NCBI RefSeq assembly: GCF_000374485.1
Contig: NZ_KB894499.1
Span: forward strand, 124,001-188,000
Origin: Algicola sagamiensis DSM 14643
GTDB lineage: Bacteria; Pseudomonadota; Gammaproteobacteria; Enterobacterales; Alteromonadaceae
Length of the DNA stretch: 64,000 nucleotides
Reading direction: 5' to 3'
Positions 36,112 to 45,787 of this stretch are shown one piece after another. The position numbers and the translations under genes are program-made. The notes below the pieces were generated by a model. The model made no database searches and was not told the origin of the DNA. It saw only the letters and a list, made by a program, of their open reading frames with translations. Within the stretch, counting starts at the first letter, position 1. Each line of letters starts with the position of its first letter.

Positions 36112-37398
36112 ATGGAAGCGATTCTAAGAATTACGAGCTATCACCAGCAATCCCTTGATATTGAAAAAGAAAAAAGAGTAAATCAAACCATTACTCTTGG
36201 GCGTTCAGCGAGCTCTGACTGGCACCTCCCAGACCCGGAAAAAATCATTTCTAGTCAGCATGCTATGATTGAGCAAGCGCCTGCTGGTGGCTTTCTTCTT
36301 CACGACACATCAACAAACGGTACATTTATTAACCACCAGGTTTCTCCAATTGGAAAAGGGAACCAATATCTGTTGGAGTCAGGCGATAGTATCCGAATTG
36401 GAGACTATGAACTCATCTTTGAAATTCAGCAAACAAATGCTATTCCACATGCTTCTGCATCGCAAAATGAGTTCACTGCTTCGAATGATTTTGACGCTTC
36501 AAGCAGTTATAACAATTCTGATGATTTTGGATTAAGCCCATCAGTTGTAGCGCTGGAGCAGGCTCTTGACCCTGCTCCTATAGATGAAGCATTTCATCAA
36601 ACCGTTGAAACACAAATCGGTTCCCAATCAGACCCAATTTATATTCCTGAGGACTGGAATCTTGCTTTTTCACCTGAACCGGCAGAAGCACCCTCTGTAC
36701 CAGATCAAGAAAGCTCGCCAACTTTCTCGCAACCAGCCACTCCAGCGCCTGTAAAGGAGCCGAGTCAATCAGGTTCACAACCCATCGCACCAGTGACACA
36801 AAGCACAGGTTCAAATGATGATCCATGTGTTCAGGCATTTTTACGTGGGTTACAAGTTTCTGATAGTGTCTGCGATGAGCTGAACAGCCCAGAAGTCTGG
36901 CAGGAAATGGGCCAATGTATGAGCTTGTTATTTGAGGGGGTGATTGCTTCGTTGCGTCATCGCAACGAAATCAAGCAGGAACTGAAGCTGTCTCACACCA
37001 TGTTTCAGGCTGAGCAAAATAACCCGCTCAAGTTTTCTGGCAACGTGGATGATGCATTTCAAAATCTGTTTACCCGTCGTAGCCGCAGCTTTCTTCCTCC
37101 CGCGGCATCAATTGAAGAAGCCTTTAAGGATACGCGAGATCACGATACAGCACTGCTTGCTGGCACACTTGGTGCCATTAAAGGTATGTTGGAGACACTA
37201 TCACCACAACAGCTTGGCACCAAAGCAACTGAGCAGCTGTCATTTGCAAAGATTTTACCAAATCAGCAACAGGCAACCAGCTGGCGTCTCTATCAATCTC
37301 TGTATGCTGACTTGATGCAAGATATAGAGCAAAACGGTACCAAAGCCTTGTCCGATGACTTCGTCAAAGCTTACGACGAAAAATTACATAATTTATAA
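36112..37398 (+). CDS. tagH: TagH, T6SS FHA-domain protein (Fha/ImpI)
   Basis: Binds phosphothreonine and triggers T6SS assembly when phosphorylated by the PpkA-type kinase. It has 428 residues. The N-terminal FHA domain (about 20-105) has ITLGRSASSDWHLPD, SSQHAMI and DTSTNGTFIN. A Pro/Ser/Gln-rich linker follows (about 110-240), then the C-terminal T6SS FHA-protein domain (VCDELNSPEVWQEMGQCMS onward). First gene of the rightward operon. Confidence 0.93.
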   Translation: MEAILRITSYHQQSLDIEKEKRVNQTITLGRSASSDWHLPDPEKIISSQHAMIEQAPAGGFLLHDTSTNGTFINHQVSPIGKGNQYLLESGDSIRIGDYELIFEIQQTNAIPHASASQNEFTASNDFDASSSYNNSDDFGLSPSVVALEQALDPAPIDEAFHQTVETQIGSQSDPIYIPEDWNLAFSPEPAEAPSVPDQESSPTFSQPATPAPVKEPSQSGSQPIAPVTQSTGSNDDPCVQAFLRGLQVSDSVCDELNSPEVWQEMGQCMSLLFEGVIASLRHRNEIKQELKLSHTMFQAEQNNPLKFSGNVDDAFQNLFTRRSRSFLPPAASIEEAFKDTRDHDTALLAGTLGAIKGMLETLSPQQLGTKATEQLSFAKILPNQQQATSWRLYQSLYADLMQDIEQNGTKALSDDFVKAYDEKLHNL

Positions 37399-37436
37399 CC
37401 CTTGGTTCAACTCAATTACCCCTGTATGGAGGAAGA

Positions 37437-37907
37437 ATGAAACTCAATCGTTTTAAAGTTTTATTTACTCTTTTTGTTTTCACATTGATGAATGTCAGTT
37501 GTACGCTCGTAAACACAGTGGTCCAGCCATACACGGACGTTACATTCAACGTCGCGCCGGATATTAACCCGGACATCAATAAACGCCCCTCACCTGTCGT
37601 GGTGAAAATTTTCGAGCTGAGCTCGAGAACTGTTTTTGATACGCAAGATTTCTTTACGCTCTATGAGTCCCCAGAGACCGTATTAGGACCTGATTTGTTA
37701 AAGAAAGACGAACTTGAATTACAACCAGCTTCCAAGTTGGAACACAACATGTCACTCAATGAAAACACACGATATATCGGTCTGGTCGTCGCATATCGTA
37801 GTATTGATAAAGCCAGATGGCGTGCAGTACTCCCGGTCGATCCGACTGGGTACGATGACTTCTCGGTGAATGTTGAGTCTATCGCGGTCTACCCACAACA
37901 GAAGTAA
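37437..37907 (+). CDS. tssJ: TssJ, T6SS outer-membrane lipoprotein
   Basis: Anchors the TssL-TssM complex to the outer membrane. It has 156 residues: a signal peptide with a hydrophobic core (about 7-18) and a candidate lipidated Cys22 in LMNVSC, whose Asn at -3 is unusual for a lipobox. The mature part has the beta-sandwich pattern VVVKIFELSS, FDTQDFFTLYESPETVLG and RYIGLVVAYRSIDKARWR typical of TssJ. GGAGGAAG lies just before the ATG. Confidence 0.92.
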   Translation: MKLNRFKVLFTLFVFTLMNVSCTLVNTVVQPYTDVTFNVAPDINPDINKRPSPVVVKIFELSSRTVFDTQDFFTLYESPETVLGPDLLKKDELELQPASKLEHNMSLNENTRYIGLVVAYRSIDKARWRAVLPVDPTGYDDFSVNVESIAVYPQQK

Positions 37908-37931
37908 TACCGAACTCAAAAGGAAGAATGT

Positions 37932-39257
37932 ATGAGTGATTTTACGCCAATCGCATGGACCGAAGGTATGTTCCTGCGTCCACAGCACTTTCAACAGACT
38001 GAAAGATACCTGTTGAATAACATCCATCGCGCAATTGAGTATACGACTCCCTATCACTGGGGGTTTCAAGAGCTGAAGATCAACCATGCTATGCTCAGCC
38101 AGGGTGAATTCCAGCTGGAACATGCGATTGGTCTGATGCCTGATCATACACTCATCCATTTACCTGTTCATGATCCGCTACCATTGGGATTGAAAATTGA
38201 CCGAGAAGTCAGAAATCAAGTTATTCATCTGGCCATCCCGAGCAGCAAAACAAAAACACTGAATATCTCTGAAAACGGAAATATGACGATCACTCGCTTT
38301 CAGTATGAAGATCATACAAGCACAGATATCAGTGTTGGTAGCGAAGCTCAGGAATTGCTTCAGGTCGCAAAGCTGAACCTGTCTTTTAAACTATCGAGTG
38401 AAGATTTAACAGGATTTATCACAATGCCTGTTGCTCGCATACTTGAAGTGACTGGCGAAGGACAGATCAAACTTGACAGTCACTTTATCCCACCGTGTTT
38501 GACCACAGACAATTCACCGCTGTTAGAAAAGTTGATTAATGAAGTCAAAGGACTCATCCAACAAAGAGCAAAAGCGACAGCACAGCTCCTTAATCAGGAA
38601 AATGTGACTGGTTCTGTTACGGATTTCTTAAAACTGCAAGTATTGAATAAACACGAGCCAGCATTTATCCATTTTCAGGATAGTGCTTCTATTCATCCTT
38701 ACATGCTTTATCAAAGACTCACAGATATGATTGGTGAGCTCAGTACTTATTGCCTTGCAACAAAGCGTGTGCCTGAATTGCCCAAATACGACCACCACAA
38801 CCTTGGCGATATCTTTGATGGATTGAAAGGACTCACCAATCAGCTCCTCAGCCATGTGCTAGAACAAACAGCACAGCAGATCCAGTTAGAACGTTCACAA
38901 GTCGGTATCTTCCATGGTGCAATTCGTGATAAAGGCCTGCTAAATCAGGCTTCATTTGTATTGGCAATCAAAGCAAATGTGCCTGAAGAAGAAATGAGAC
39001 AACACATTCCTCGCCAAACCAAAATTGGTCCAGTGGAAACCATCCGTGACTTCATCAACAACCAGATCCCTGGGATCACATTAAAGCCTTTGCTTTACAT
39101 TCCACGCCAGGTCAAACATTACGATGGATTCATTTACTTTCAGCTGGATAAGTCAAACGAACATTGGGGACGCCTTGCAAATAGTGGCGGTATTGCAATC
39201 CATTTTGCTGGAAACTATCCCAACTTAAACATCATGCTTTGGGCAATCAGAAACTAA
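37932..39257 (+). CDS. tssK: TssK, T6SS baseplate-to-membrane connector
   Basis: Trimeric baseplate protein joining the wedge (TssEFG) to TssL/TssM. It has 441 residues with the N-terminal WTEGMFLRPQHFQQTERYL signature and the C-terminal ending FSF-like segment HYDGFIYFQLDKSNEHWGRL. It lies 24 bases after tssJ. Confidence 0.95.
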   Translation: MSDFTPIAWTEGMFLRPQHFQQTERYLLNNIHRAIEYTTPYHWGFQELKINHAMLSQGEFQLEHAIGLMPDHTLIHLPVHDPLPLGLKIDREVRNQVIHLAIPSSKTKTLNISENGNMTITRFQYEDHTSTDISVGSEAQELLQVAKLNLSFKLSSEDLTGFITMPVARILEVTGEGQIKLDSHFIPPCLTTDNSPLLEKLINEVKGLIQQRAKATAQLLNQENVTGSVTDFLKLQVLNKHEPAFIHFQDSASIHPYMLYQRLTDMIGELSTYCLATKRVPELPKYDHHNLGDIFDGLKGLTNQLLSHVLEQTAQQIQLERSQVGIFHGAIRDKGLLNQASFVLAIKANVPEEEMRQHIPRQTKIGPVETIRDFINNQIPGITLKPLLYIPRQVKHYDGFIYFQLDKSNEHWGRLANSGGIAIHFAGNYPNLNIMLWAIRN

Positions 39258-39270
39258 CGATAGGGAACTC

Positions 39271-40572
39271 ATGGATAAGACAATCATCAGACCCAGACCG
39301 GGACGCCGAGGAAGGGAAGAACAAGCCCAACAACCACCTGAACGATCACCAGTGGATCAGGATGCAAAAACGGTCATCAACATTCCTCAGGAGCCAGATC
39401 CCATCAAAAAACAGCAAGTCGTGCCAATTTTTAAGTACCCTTTGGTTGAGCACGCTGCTGATATGTTTTCGATCGTGATCCGGATCAGAAGTTATCACCA
39501 ATTTGATCAGATTGATACTCTCAAGCGCCAGTGTATTGACGGTATCAAACTGTATGAAAATAAACTTCGTCAAGCCAATATTTCTCTAGAGAAGGTTCAA
39601 TCGGCCCGCTATTGTCTGTGCGCTCTGATAGATGAGACTGTCCTGAATACAGAATGGGGCGGTGTCAGCGCTTGGGCGGGAGAAAGTCTCCTCTCAACAT
39701 TCCATAAAGAAACTTTTGGTGGCGAATACTTCTACACACTACTGGATGACTCTCTACTCAATACGCGTGCAAATGATGACTTATTGGAGCTTCAATACCT
39801 TTGCTTACAGCTTGGCTTCCAAGGCAAATATCGACTGGATAAACATGGTGGTGCAGCGATTGATAGTTACCTGGATCAGCTTTATCGAGAATTAAGTGCC
39901 CTTCAAGGTCCAATCAAACAAGCACTTTCACCACAATGGCAGGATCGCGTTGCGAATGGAGTCGAACTGAGGCAACCGTTTCCCCTTTGGGTCATTGTGA
40001 CCCTTTTTGCCGGATTGATGTTGATGATTTATACCAGTTTGAATTACAAACTGGATACGCGCCTTACTGACGTCACAAAAAGTCTTGCCTCGGCAGTGCC
40101 CATGAGCAACACCAGTGTTGTTGGCGGGCAAAGCAGTGATCAATATCAACTGCTGTTACAACTCTTACAAACAGAGATACAAAAACAAATCCTAACATTG
40201 GAAGAAACACCTGAACGCGTTCGTATTCGTATTAGTAGTGAATCCTTATTTGATTCGGGCAGTAAATCCATTCGTTCAGATATTGAGCCAATTATCGCCA
40301 AAATTGCCCGCTCATTAGAAGGCACACGAGGAAAAATCCTTATTACAGGACATACAGATAATACGCCGATTGGGAATGGTGAATACTCATCGAATTGGCG
40401 CTTGTCGCTTGCTCGAGCAACCCAAATTGCCAATGTCATGGACAGAAACGCCACCTTAGCAGGACGACTCTGGCCAGAAGGCCGCGGAGAAGCAGAGCCG
40501 ATTGCACCAAATACGGACGCAAACGGCCGCTCACTCAACCGACGCATCGAAATCGATTTGTTATTGCTTTAA
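39271..40572 (+). CDS. tssL: TssL with C-terminal OmpA-like domain
   Basis: Inner-membrane T6SS core protein. It has 433 residues: a cytoplasmic DotU/TssL domain (about 55-220, with KVQSARYCLCALIDETVLNT), one membrane segment (about 232-252, LWVIVTLFAGLMLMIYTSL), and a periplasmic OmpA/MotB-like peptidoglycan-binding domain (ITGHTDNTPIGN, SNWRLSLARA, GEAEPIAPN). This fused form replaces a separate TagL-type anchor. Confidence 0.95.
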   Translation: MDKTIIRPRPGRRGREEQAQQPPERSPVDQDAKTVINIPQEPDPIKKQQVVPIFKYPLVEHAADMFSIVIRIRSYHQFDQIDTLKRQCIDGIKLYENKLRQANISLEKVQSARYCLCALIDETVLNTEWGGVSAWAGESLLSTFHKETFGGEYFYTLLDDSLLNTRANDDLLELQYLCLQLGFQGKYRLDKHGGAAIDSYLDQLYRELSALQGPIKQALSPQWQDRVANGVELRQPFPLWVIVTLFAGLMLMIYTSLNYKLDTRLTDVTKSLASAVPMSNTSVVGGQSSDQYQLLLQLLQTEIQKQILTLEETPERVRIRISSESLFDSGSKSIRSDIEPIIAKIARSLEGTRGKILITGHTDNTPIGNGEYSSNWRLSLARATQIANVMDRNATLAGRLWPEGRGEAEPIAPNTDANGRSLNRRIEIDLLLL

Positions 40573-40590
40573 CTTACCAGGGATAGTCCT

Positions 40591-43500
40591 ATGTCATTTA
40601 AGCAAAAAGCCAGCCATTTATATTACAAAATGACTTCAAAGCTTGTCGTAACAACGATCGGATTTATTGCTTTAGCGATGCTGATCTGGTTCGGTGGGCC
40701 TTTAGTGAGCATTGGTGAAAGCACACCACTTGCTTCGCCTGTCACCCGCCTTGGGGTTCTTCTATTCATTGCCATTATCTGGGGTGTGTTAAATCTCACA
40801 CGTAAAATCCAGCAAGAAAAGCGTAATGAAAAAATGACCAGTCAGTTGATGGAAAACGACGATCAGGTCACCAGTGATGAAATTTCTCAATTACGAAAGC
40901 GCATGCAAGAAGCGATTGATACGCTGAAAAATGCCAAGCTTTATCAAGGAAAGAGCATTTATCAGCTGCCTTGGTATCTCATGATCGGCCCTCCTGGATC
41001 TGGAAAAACAACTGTGATCCATAATTCAGGTCTCGATTATCCATTACGAGAGTCTCTTGGTATCGATATGGTCAAAGGGATTGGTGGTACACGAAACTGC
41101 GATTGGTGGTTCACGAACAAAGCGGTTTTGATTGACACTGCAGGTCGTTATACAACTCAGGACAGCCACGCAACACACGACTCAGGTGCGTGGCAGGGTT
41201 TTTTGGGCCTATTAAGAAAATACCGACCACTTCGCCCGATCAATGGCGTGATCATCAGTATGGGTATTTTGGAGCTGATGAACCAGACCAAGACGGAACG
41301 AAACCTCCATGCCAGAGCGATTAAGCAACGCCTACAAGAGCTACAAAACCAGCTAGGCATGACGTTCCCTGTATATTTTATGCTTTCCAAGGCTGACCTA
41401 ATTGCCGGGTTTGAAGAGTTTTTTGACGACTTCTCTGAAGAAGAAACGGAGCAAGTCTGGGGAGTCACGTTTCCACTACAAGCTGGCGGGGCTGATAATG
41501 CGCCTGTTCACCAGTTCAACAAAGAATTCCATCATCTGATTTCGCAATTGACGCTTAGGTTGAATAAACGACTTTCTCAAGAGCGCGATATTGAGAGACG
41601 TTCGGCGATTTTCGAATTCCCACGCCAACTCCGCGTATTACAAGGGATCACGGATACGTTTTTGAAAGAAATTTTTACACCGAATGCTTATGAAGAAATT
41701 CCGATGCTTCGCGGTGTTTACCTCTCCAGCTCAACTCAGGAAGGAAACCCTGAAAATCTCCTCACATCACAGTCAGTTTCTAAGACGAAAAATACTCAGT
41801 CTGAGTCTCGCAGTTACTTCGTCAAACGAGTTCTGGAACAGGTGATTTTCCCAGAGCAAGACCTTGCTTCTACCAACCGCCACCATGCGAAACAAAACAA
41901 ATGGCTGCGTGTTGGAACACTCACAACAGCAAGCATATTGACACTTGGACTGTCTATCTCATGGTACAGCAGTTATCACTGGAACCAAGCATTGTTGGAT
42001 AAATCCCAAGCAGCGTTGACCCAATTTGAGGGAGAAAGTGATCGTCTTTTTCAGACGAGTCCAGATTTAGTCACCCTCTCCAATGCATTGGATCGTCTGC
42101 GTGATCTCCCAATGGGATATACACAGCAAATGCCATTGGAAGAGACAGCTGCCTTTGGTTATGACACAACAGATGATCTCAATATTCCATCTGTTCAAAC
42201 ATATCAACGTGCATTGCAAGCATTACTCTCACCAGTGCTTACAAATGCGCTCATTGATGAAATGAAGCAACACGAGCAACATTTGGGTTATCTCTATGAA
42301 ACCCTCAAAGTATATCTGATGCTGTATTTCCCAGAGCATTTTAATCGTGAAGATATCAGTGCCTGGTTTGCTGCATATCTTGAGCGCAAACTGCCTGGCG
42401 ACGTCAATTTGCCAACACGCGTCAATCTTGAGCAGCACTTTGCAACCCTATTATCGAAAGGAATTAGTAAAGGAGAGCAAGATTTAGCAGCGGTGAAAAA
42501 TGCGCAAATACAACTGACAAAGCTCCCCTTGGTCGAACGTGCTTATCAGCGCCTGAAAGCCGATTTTCTAAAAAGCCGAGTTCCTGACTTTACGTTGATC
42601 GATGTCATGAGTAACCACAGTACAATAGCGTTCCAGTTTAAGAGTGGAAAACCCATGAATACCGGTATTCCAGGCTTATACACCTACAATGGTTATCACA
42701 GTATCTTCAATATTGAGAAGAAAAAACTACTGGATAACCTGCTTCAGGACAGTTGGGTGTACGGGGATGATATAGGGATCATTTCTGAAGATGCAAAAGC
42801 TGAGATTGAAAAAGAGCTTGAGTATAAATATTTACGTGACTACGTCTATTACTGGGAAGATTTCCTCGACGACCTCACGTTAAAGTCGTATGCCAACACT
42901 GCTGATGGCGCAGCAATGACCGAGATTTTATCTGGACCAGAAGCGCCTATCAAAAACTTGGTAACTGCGGCTCAGAAAAATATTCGCTTAACCAGCCTGC
43001 CTATCAGTGATCAGCAAAAGTCTGCTGCAAAAGCAGCTGCATCGGTTGCCGACAAAGCACTGCATAGCAAAACTTCCCGCTTGAAGCGTTTATTGCCAGC
43101 AGATGGTATCAACGTGGAAGTTTCTCTTCCTGGAAAAGAGGTCGAGCTTGCTTTTGCAAACTTGCTTGAAGTCTCTCCAGCAACTTTGGACGAATTGCAA
43201 AGCAATTTGCGTCAGCTTCACCGCTACCTAGATAAAATGGCAGATGGTGATGCCCAGTCAATTTCGTTCAAGTCAAGTTTCGCAGGAAATGGTTCTCCTG
43301 ATTTTATGACGAAGCTCAACCAAACAGCACGTTCATTACCCATGCCTTTCGAAGGTTGGATCAGAACCATGTCCCAAGATGCGCAAAGTATCAATCGCGC
43401 TTTTGCAGGCAAGCACTTGAATGAAATCTGGAAGAGTCAGGTCCTACGTGAATATCGCGCTACGATTGCGGGACGCTACCCTTTTTCTTCGAACTCGAAA

Positions 43501-44103
43501 AAAGAAGTCCGTATGAAAGACTTTACTCGCTTCTTCGGCCCACAAGGCACATTGGATAAATTCTTTAATCGTTACTTAAAACGTCACGTTGATACGAGTA
43601 AGTCGCCATGGCGCTTCGAAAGTAACATTGGGTTACATTCATCCACGCTCATCGCATTTGAGCGTGCTGACAAAATTCGTAAGGCTTTCTTTGAAGGCGG
43701 TTCGAATACGCCACATGTTGAGTTTGGCCTCAAGCCAGTCTATCTCGACAGTCATGTCAGTCATTTCCTCTTAGAAGTTGATGGGCAATCCATTAATTAC
43801 CGACATGGTCCACAACGTGTGATTAATTTCGTCTGGCCTGGTGATTCCGCTGATAATGAAACACGGATTGTGTTCACACCGCCAGGAGGTGAACGTTCGA
43901 TTAATACGACATTGAAAGGAGAATGGTCGTTTTTCCGTATGCTGGATGAGATACAGACGCGTCGTCCATCCACAAAGCGAGATCACGAGCTCCATATCTC
44001 GCTCAATGGGAATCATGCTCAGTTGAAGATGATCCCAAGCAGCAGTATTCATCCATTCTGGAGCGCAAATATAGAGAAGTTCAAATGTCCGAACAAACTA
44101 TAA
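40591..44103 (+). CDS. tssM: TssM (IcmF), T6SS membrane complex protein
   Basis: 1170 residues spanning the envelope with TssL and TssJ. Two N-terminal membrane segments (about 18-36, 54-70) precede the cytoplasmic GTPase-like domain with an intact Walker A GPPGSGKTT (133-141) and IDTAGRY. A third membrane segment lies at about 444-463, and a large periplasmic part ends in the TssJ-binding beta domain. Walker A is lost in some T6SSs; here it is kept. It overlaps tagF by 19 bases. Confidence 0.96.
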   Translation: MSFKQKASHLYYKMTSKLVVTTIGFIALAMLIWFGGPLVSIGESTPLASPVTRLGVLLFIAIIWGVLNLTRKIQQEKRNEKMTSQLMENDDQVTSDEISQLRKRMQEAIDTLKNAKLYQGKSIYQLPWYLMIGPPGSGKTTVIHNSGLDYPLRESLGIDMVKGIGGTRNCDWWFTNKAVLIDTAGRYTTQDSHATHDSGAWQGFLGLLRKYRPLRPINGVIISMGILELMNQTKTERNLHARAIKQRLQELQNQLGMTFPVYFMLSKADLIAGFEEFFDDFSEEETEQVWGVTFPLQAGGADNAPVHQFNKEFHHLISQLTLRLNKRLSQERDIERRSAIFEFPRQLRVLQGITDTFLKEIFTPNAYEEIPMLRGVYLSSSTQEGNPENLLTSQSVSKTKNTQSESRSYFVKRVLEQVIFPEQDLASTNRHHAKQNKWLRVGTLTTASILTLGLSISWYSSYHWNQALLDKSQAALTQFEGESDRLFQTSPDLVTLSNALDRLRDLPMGYTQQMPLEETAAFGYDTTDDLNIPSVQTYQRALQALLSPVLTNALIDEMKQHEQHLGYLYETLKVYLMLYFPEHFNREDISAWFAAYLERKLPGDVNLPTRVNLEQHFATLLSKGISKGEQDLAAVKNAQIQLTKLPLVERAYQRLKADFLKSRVPDFTLIDVMSNHSTIAFQFKSGKPMNTGIPGLYTYNGYHSIFNIEKKKLLDNLLQDSWVYGDDIGIISEDAKAEIEKELEYKYLRDYVYYWEDFLDDLTLKSYANTADGAAMTEILSGPEAPIKNLVTAAQKNIRLTSLPISDQQKSAAKAAASVADKALHSKTSRLKRLLPADGINVEVSLPGKEVELAFANLLEVSPATLDELQSNLRQLHRYLDKMADGDAQSISFKSSFAGNGSPDFMTKLNQTARSLPMPFEGWIRTMSQDAQSINRAFAGKHLNEIWKSQVLREYRATIAGRYPFSSNSKKEVRMKDFTRFFGPQGTLDKFFNRYLKRHVDTSKSPWRFESNIGLHSSTLIAFERADKIRKAFFEGGSNTPHVEFGLKPVYLDSHVSHFLLEVDGQSINYRHGPQRVINFVWPGDSADNETRIVFTPPGGERSINTTLKGEWSFFRMLDEIQTRRPSTKRDHELHISLNGNHAQLKMIPSSSIHPFWSANIEKFKCPNKL

Positions 44104-44801
44104 ATTTGGGTTACTGCGGGAAGCTCCCTTCCCGCGGTGATTTTGTTGAACAAGGTCTGGATAAGACGTTTATTGCTCCTTGGAATGAATGGCTTCAAGC
44201 TGTCATTGCAGTCAGCAAAGAGCAACTGGGAGATAGCTGGGTTGATCGCTACTTGACATCTCCGATATGGCATTTCGCCATCTCGCCTGCAACCTGCGGA
44301 CAACAAGCATATTTTGGAACTTTTATTCCAAGTATTGATGCTGTAGGACGTCATTTCCCAATGACAGTCGCAACCCCCATCAATGCCAGGCCAATTGATA
44401 TCTATCTGCAAAATGTCACGAACGAAGCGTATGAAGATCAGGTTCTGATTGCGTTAGATGACTCACTGGATCTTGGTAAGTGGATCAAGCAAGTTCAAGA
44501 CTATCTCAACATTGCGCCATCGGAATTTGAAACTGCATTATTTGAAAAGAGCGCTGACCCGCACAAAACAAGCACTTTGTTTGAACTGGGTGATCATATG
44601 TCCCACGCTGATCTGATGCACGCCATGCTCCATCAACATTATGGTCAGTATTGCCTTTGGTGGACTCAAGGTTCCTGTCTCATTGAGCCAAATCTTCTTG
44701 TGACACCAGGACTTCCTGCAATCAACCAATTTGCTGCAATGTTAGACGGCCGTTGGCAACATTGGCAGTGGAATGCGCATCAGGTGTTGGATCAAGGATA
44801 A
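44085..44801 (+). CDS. tagF: TagF, T6SS regulatory protein
   Basis: Post-translational repressor of H1-type T6SSs in P. aeruginosa. It has 238 residues with the N-terminal GYCGKLPSRGDFVEQGLD motif and CGQQAYFGTFIPSIDAVGRHFPM. It starts inside the end of tssM and ends three bases before pppA, so the three are translationally linked. Confidence 0.92.
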   Translation: MSEQTINLGYCGKLPSRGDFVEQGLDKTFIAPWNEWLQAVIAVSKEQLGDSWVDRYLTSPIWHFAISPATCGQQAYFGTFIPSIDAVGRHFPMTVATPINARPIDIYLQNVTNEAYEDQVLIALDDSLDLGKWIKQVQDYLNIAPSEFETALFEKSADPHKTSTLFELGDHMSHADLMHAMLHQHYGQYCLWWTQGSCLIEPNLLVTPGLPAINQFAAMLDGRWQHWQWNAHQVLDQG

Positions 44802-44804
44802 ACC

Positions 44805-45644
44805 ATGAATTTCACGAGTTATGCCCAAAGTCATCGCGGTATTGTCCGAAAGCTTAATGAAGATGCTTGCATCGAGCTACCAGAGTACAATCTATGGGTC
44901 GTTGCTGATGGCATGGGCGGTCATGAAGCCGGTGATGTCGCCAGTCAAATGGTGATTGATACCATCAAATCCAGCATGGATGCATTGGGACATCAACAAC
45001 CTCAATGTGAAGATGTCCTAAAAGCGATCCACAAAGCAAATCATTTGCTGTTTTCATACAGTCGATTGCATCTTGATGGAAAAACAGCAGGAAGTACCGT
45101 TGTCGCATTATTCATCGACCAGGATAAATATTACTTCATGTGGGTTGGAGATAGTCGTGGCTACCTGATCCGTCAAAATCATCTTGAACAAAAAACCCGT
45201 GATCATAGCCAGGTCAACGACCTCATTGATGAAGGGGTGATCCGCGAAGATGAAGCAGAGAACCACCCGCTTTCCAACGTGATCACCCGTGCGGTTGGCG
45301 TCACCCCAGAAGTAGAAATTTCGATTGTCGAAGGAGATTTGAATCCGAACGATATGTTCTTACTCTGTAGCGACGGCCTCACTGGGGAAATGTCTGATGC
45401 TGAGATTGAACGTGTTCTGCAACCACAAAAGATCATTGATGGCGGCATGGCATTGATGCACTCTGCTCTTGTTCGGGGTGCTAAAGACAATGTGACCTGT
45501 ATCATCGTCAAAAATAAAGGCTTTCAGAACATGGGCGTCAGCGATATGAACGAGACAACACGCACGCCAATTCGTGAATTTGGAGCAACACAACACGATG
45601 TTGACACAACCGTTCCAATCTTAACAAGGGACCATTTTAACTAA
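44805..45644 (+). CDS. pppA: PppA, PP2C-type phosphatase of the T6SS switch
   Basis: Metal-dependent Ser/Thr phosphatase that reverses FHA-protein phosphorylation. It has 279 residues with PP2C motifs NEDACIELPE, VVADGMGGHEAGDVAS, WVGDSRGYL, LCSDGLTGEM and GAKDNVTCIIV, giving all expected metal-binding Asp residues. A C-terminal extension of about 40 residues is rich in Thr (ETTRTPIREF, DVDTTVPILT). Confidence 0.94.
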   Translation: MNFTSYAQSHRGIVRKLNEDACIELPEYNLWVVADGMGGHEAGDVASQMVIDTIKSSMDALGHQQPQCEDVLKAIHKANHLLFSYSRLHLDGKTAGSTVVALFIDQDKYYFMWVGDSRGYLIRQNHLEQKTRDHSQVNDLIDEGVIREDEAENHPLSNVITRAVGVTPEVEISIVEGDLNPNDMFLLCSDGLTGEMSDAEIERVLQPQKIIDGGMALMHSALVRGAKDNVTCIIVKNKGFQNMGVSDMNETTRTPIREFGATQHDVDTTVPILTRDHFN

Positions 45645-45711
45645 TACAAATTACCTATTTAAAATAACAAAAAAAGAAACCAAATAACAAAAGAATTAGG
45701 CTTGTTAATGA

Positions 45712-45740
45712 TTGTTATTACATTCGAAATTAATTATCAT
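45712..45740 (+). promoter_or_regulatory. Candidate internal promoter before tssA
   Basis: TTGTTA (45712-45717), 17-base spacer, TATCAT (45735-45740), in the 143-base AT-rich gap after pppA. It could drive tssA-to-clpV separately from the upstream membrane-complex and signalling genes. Confidence 0.5.
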
Positions 45741-45787
45741 AGCCTGCGTTGTTTAACTCATGGAAACCAATAAGGTCAGGGATTTAT

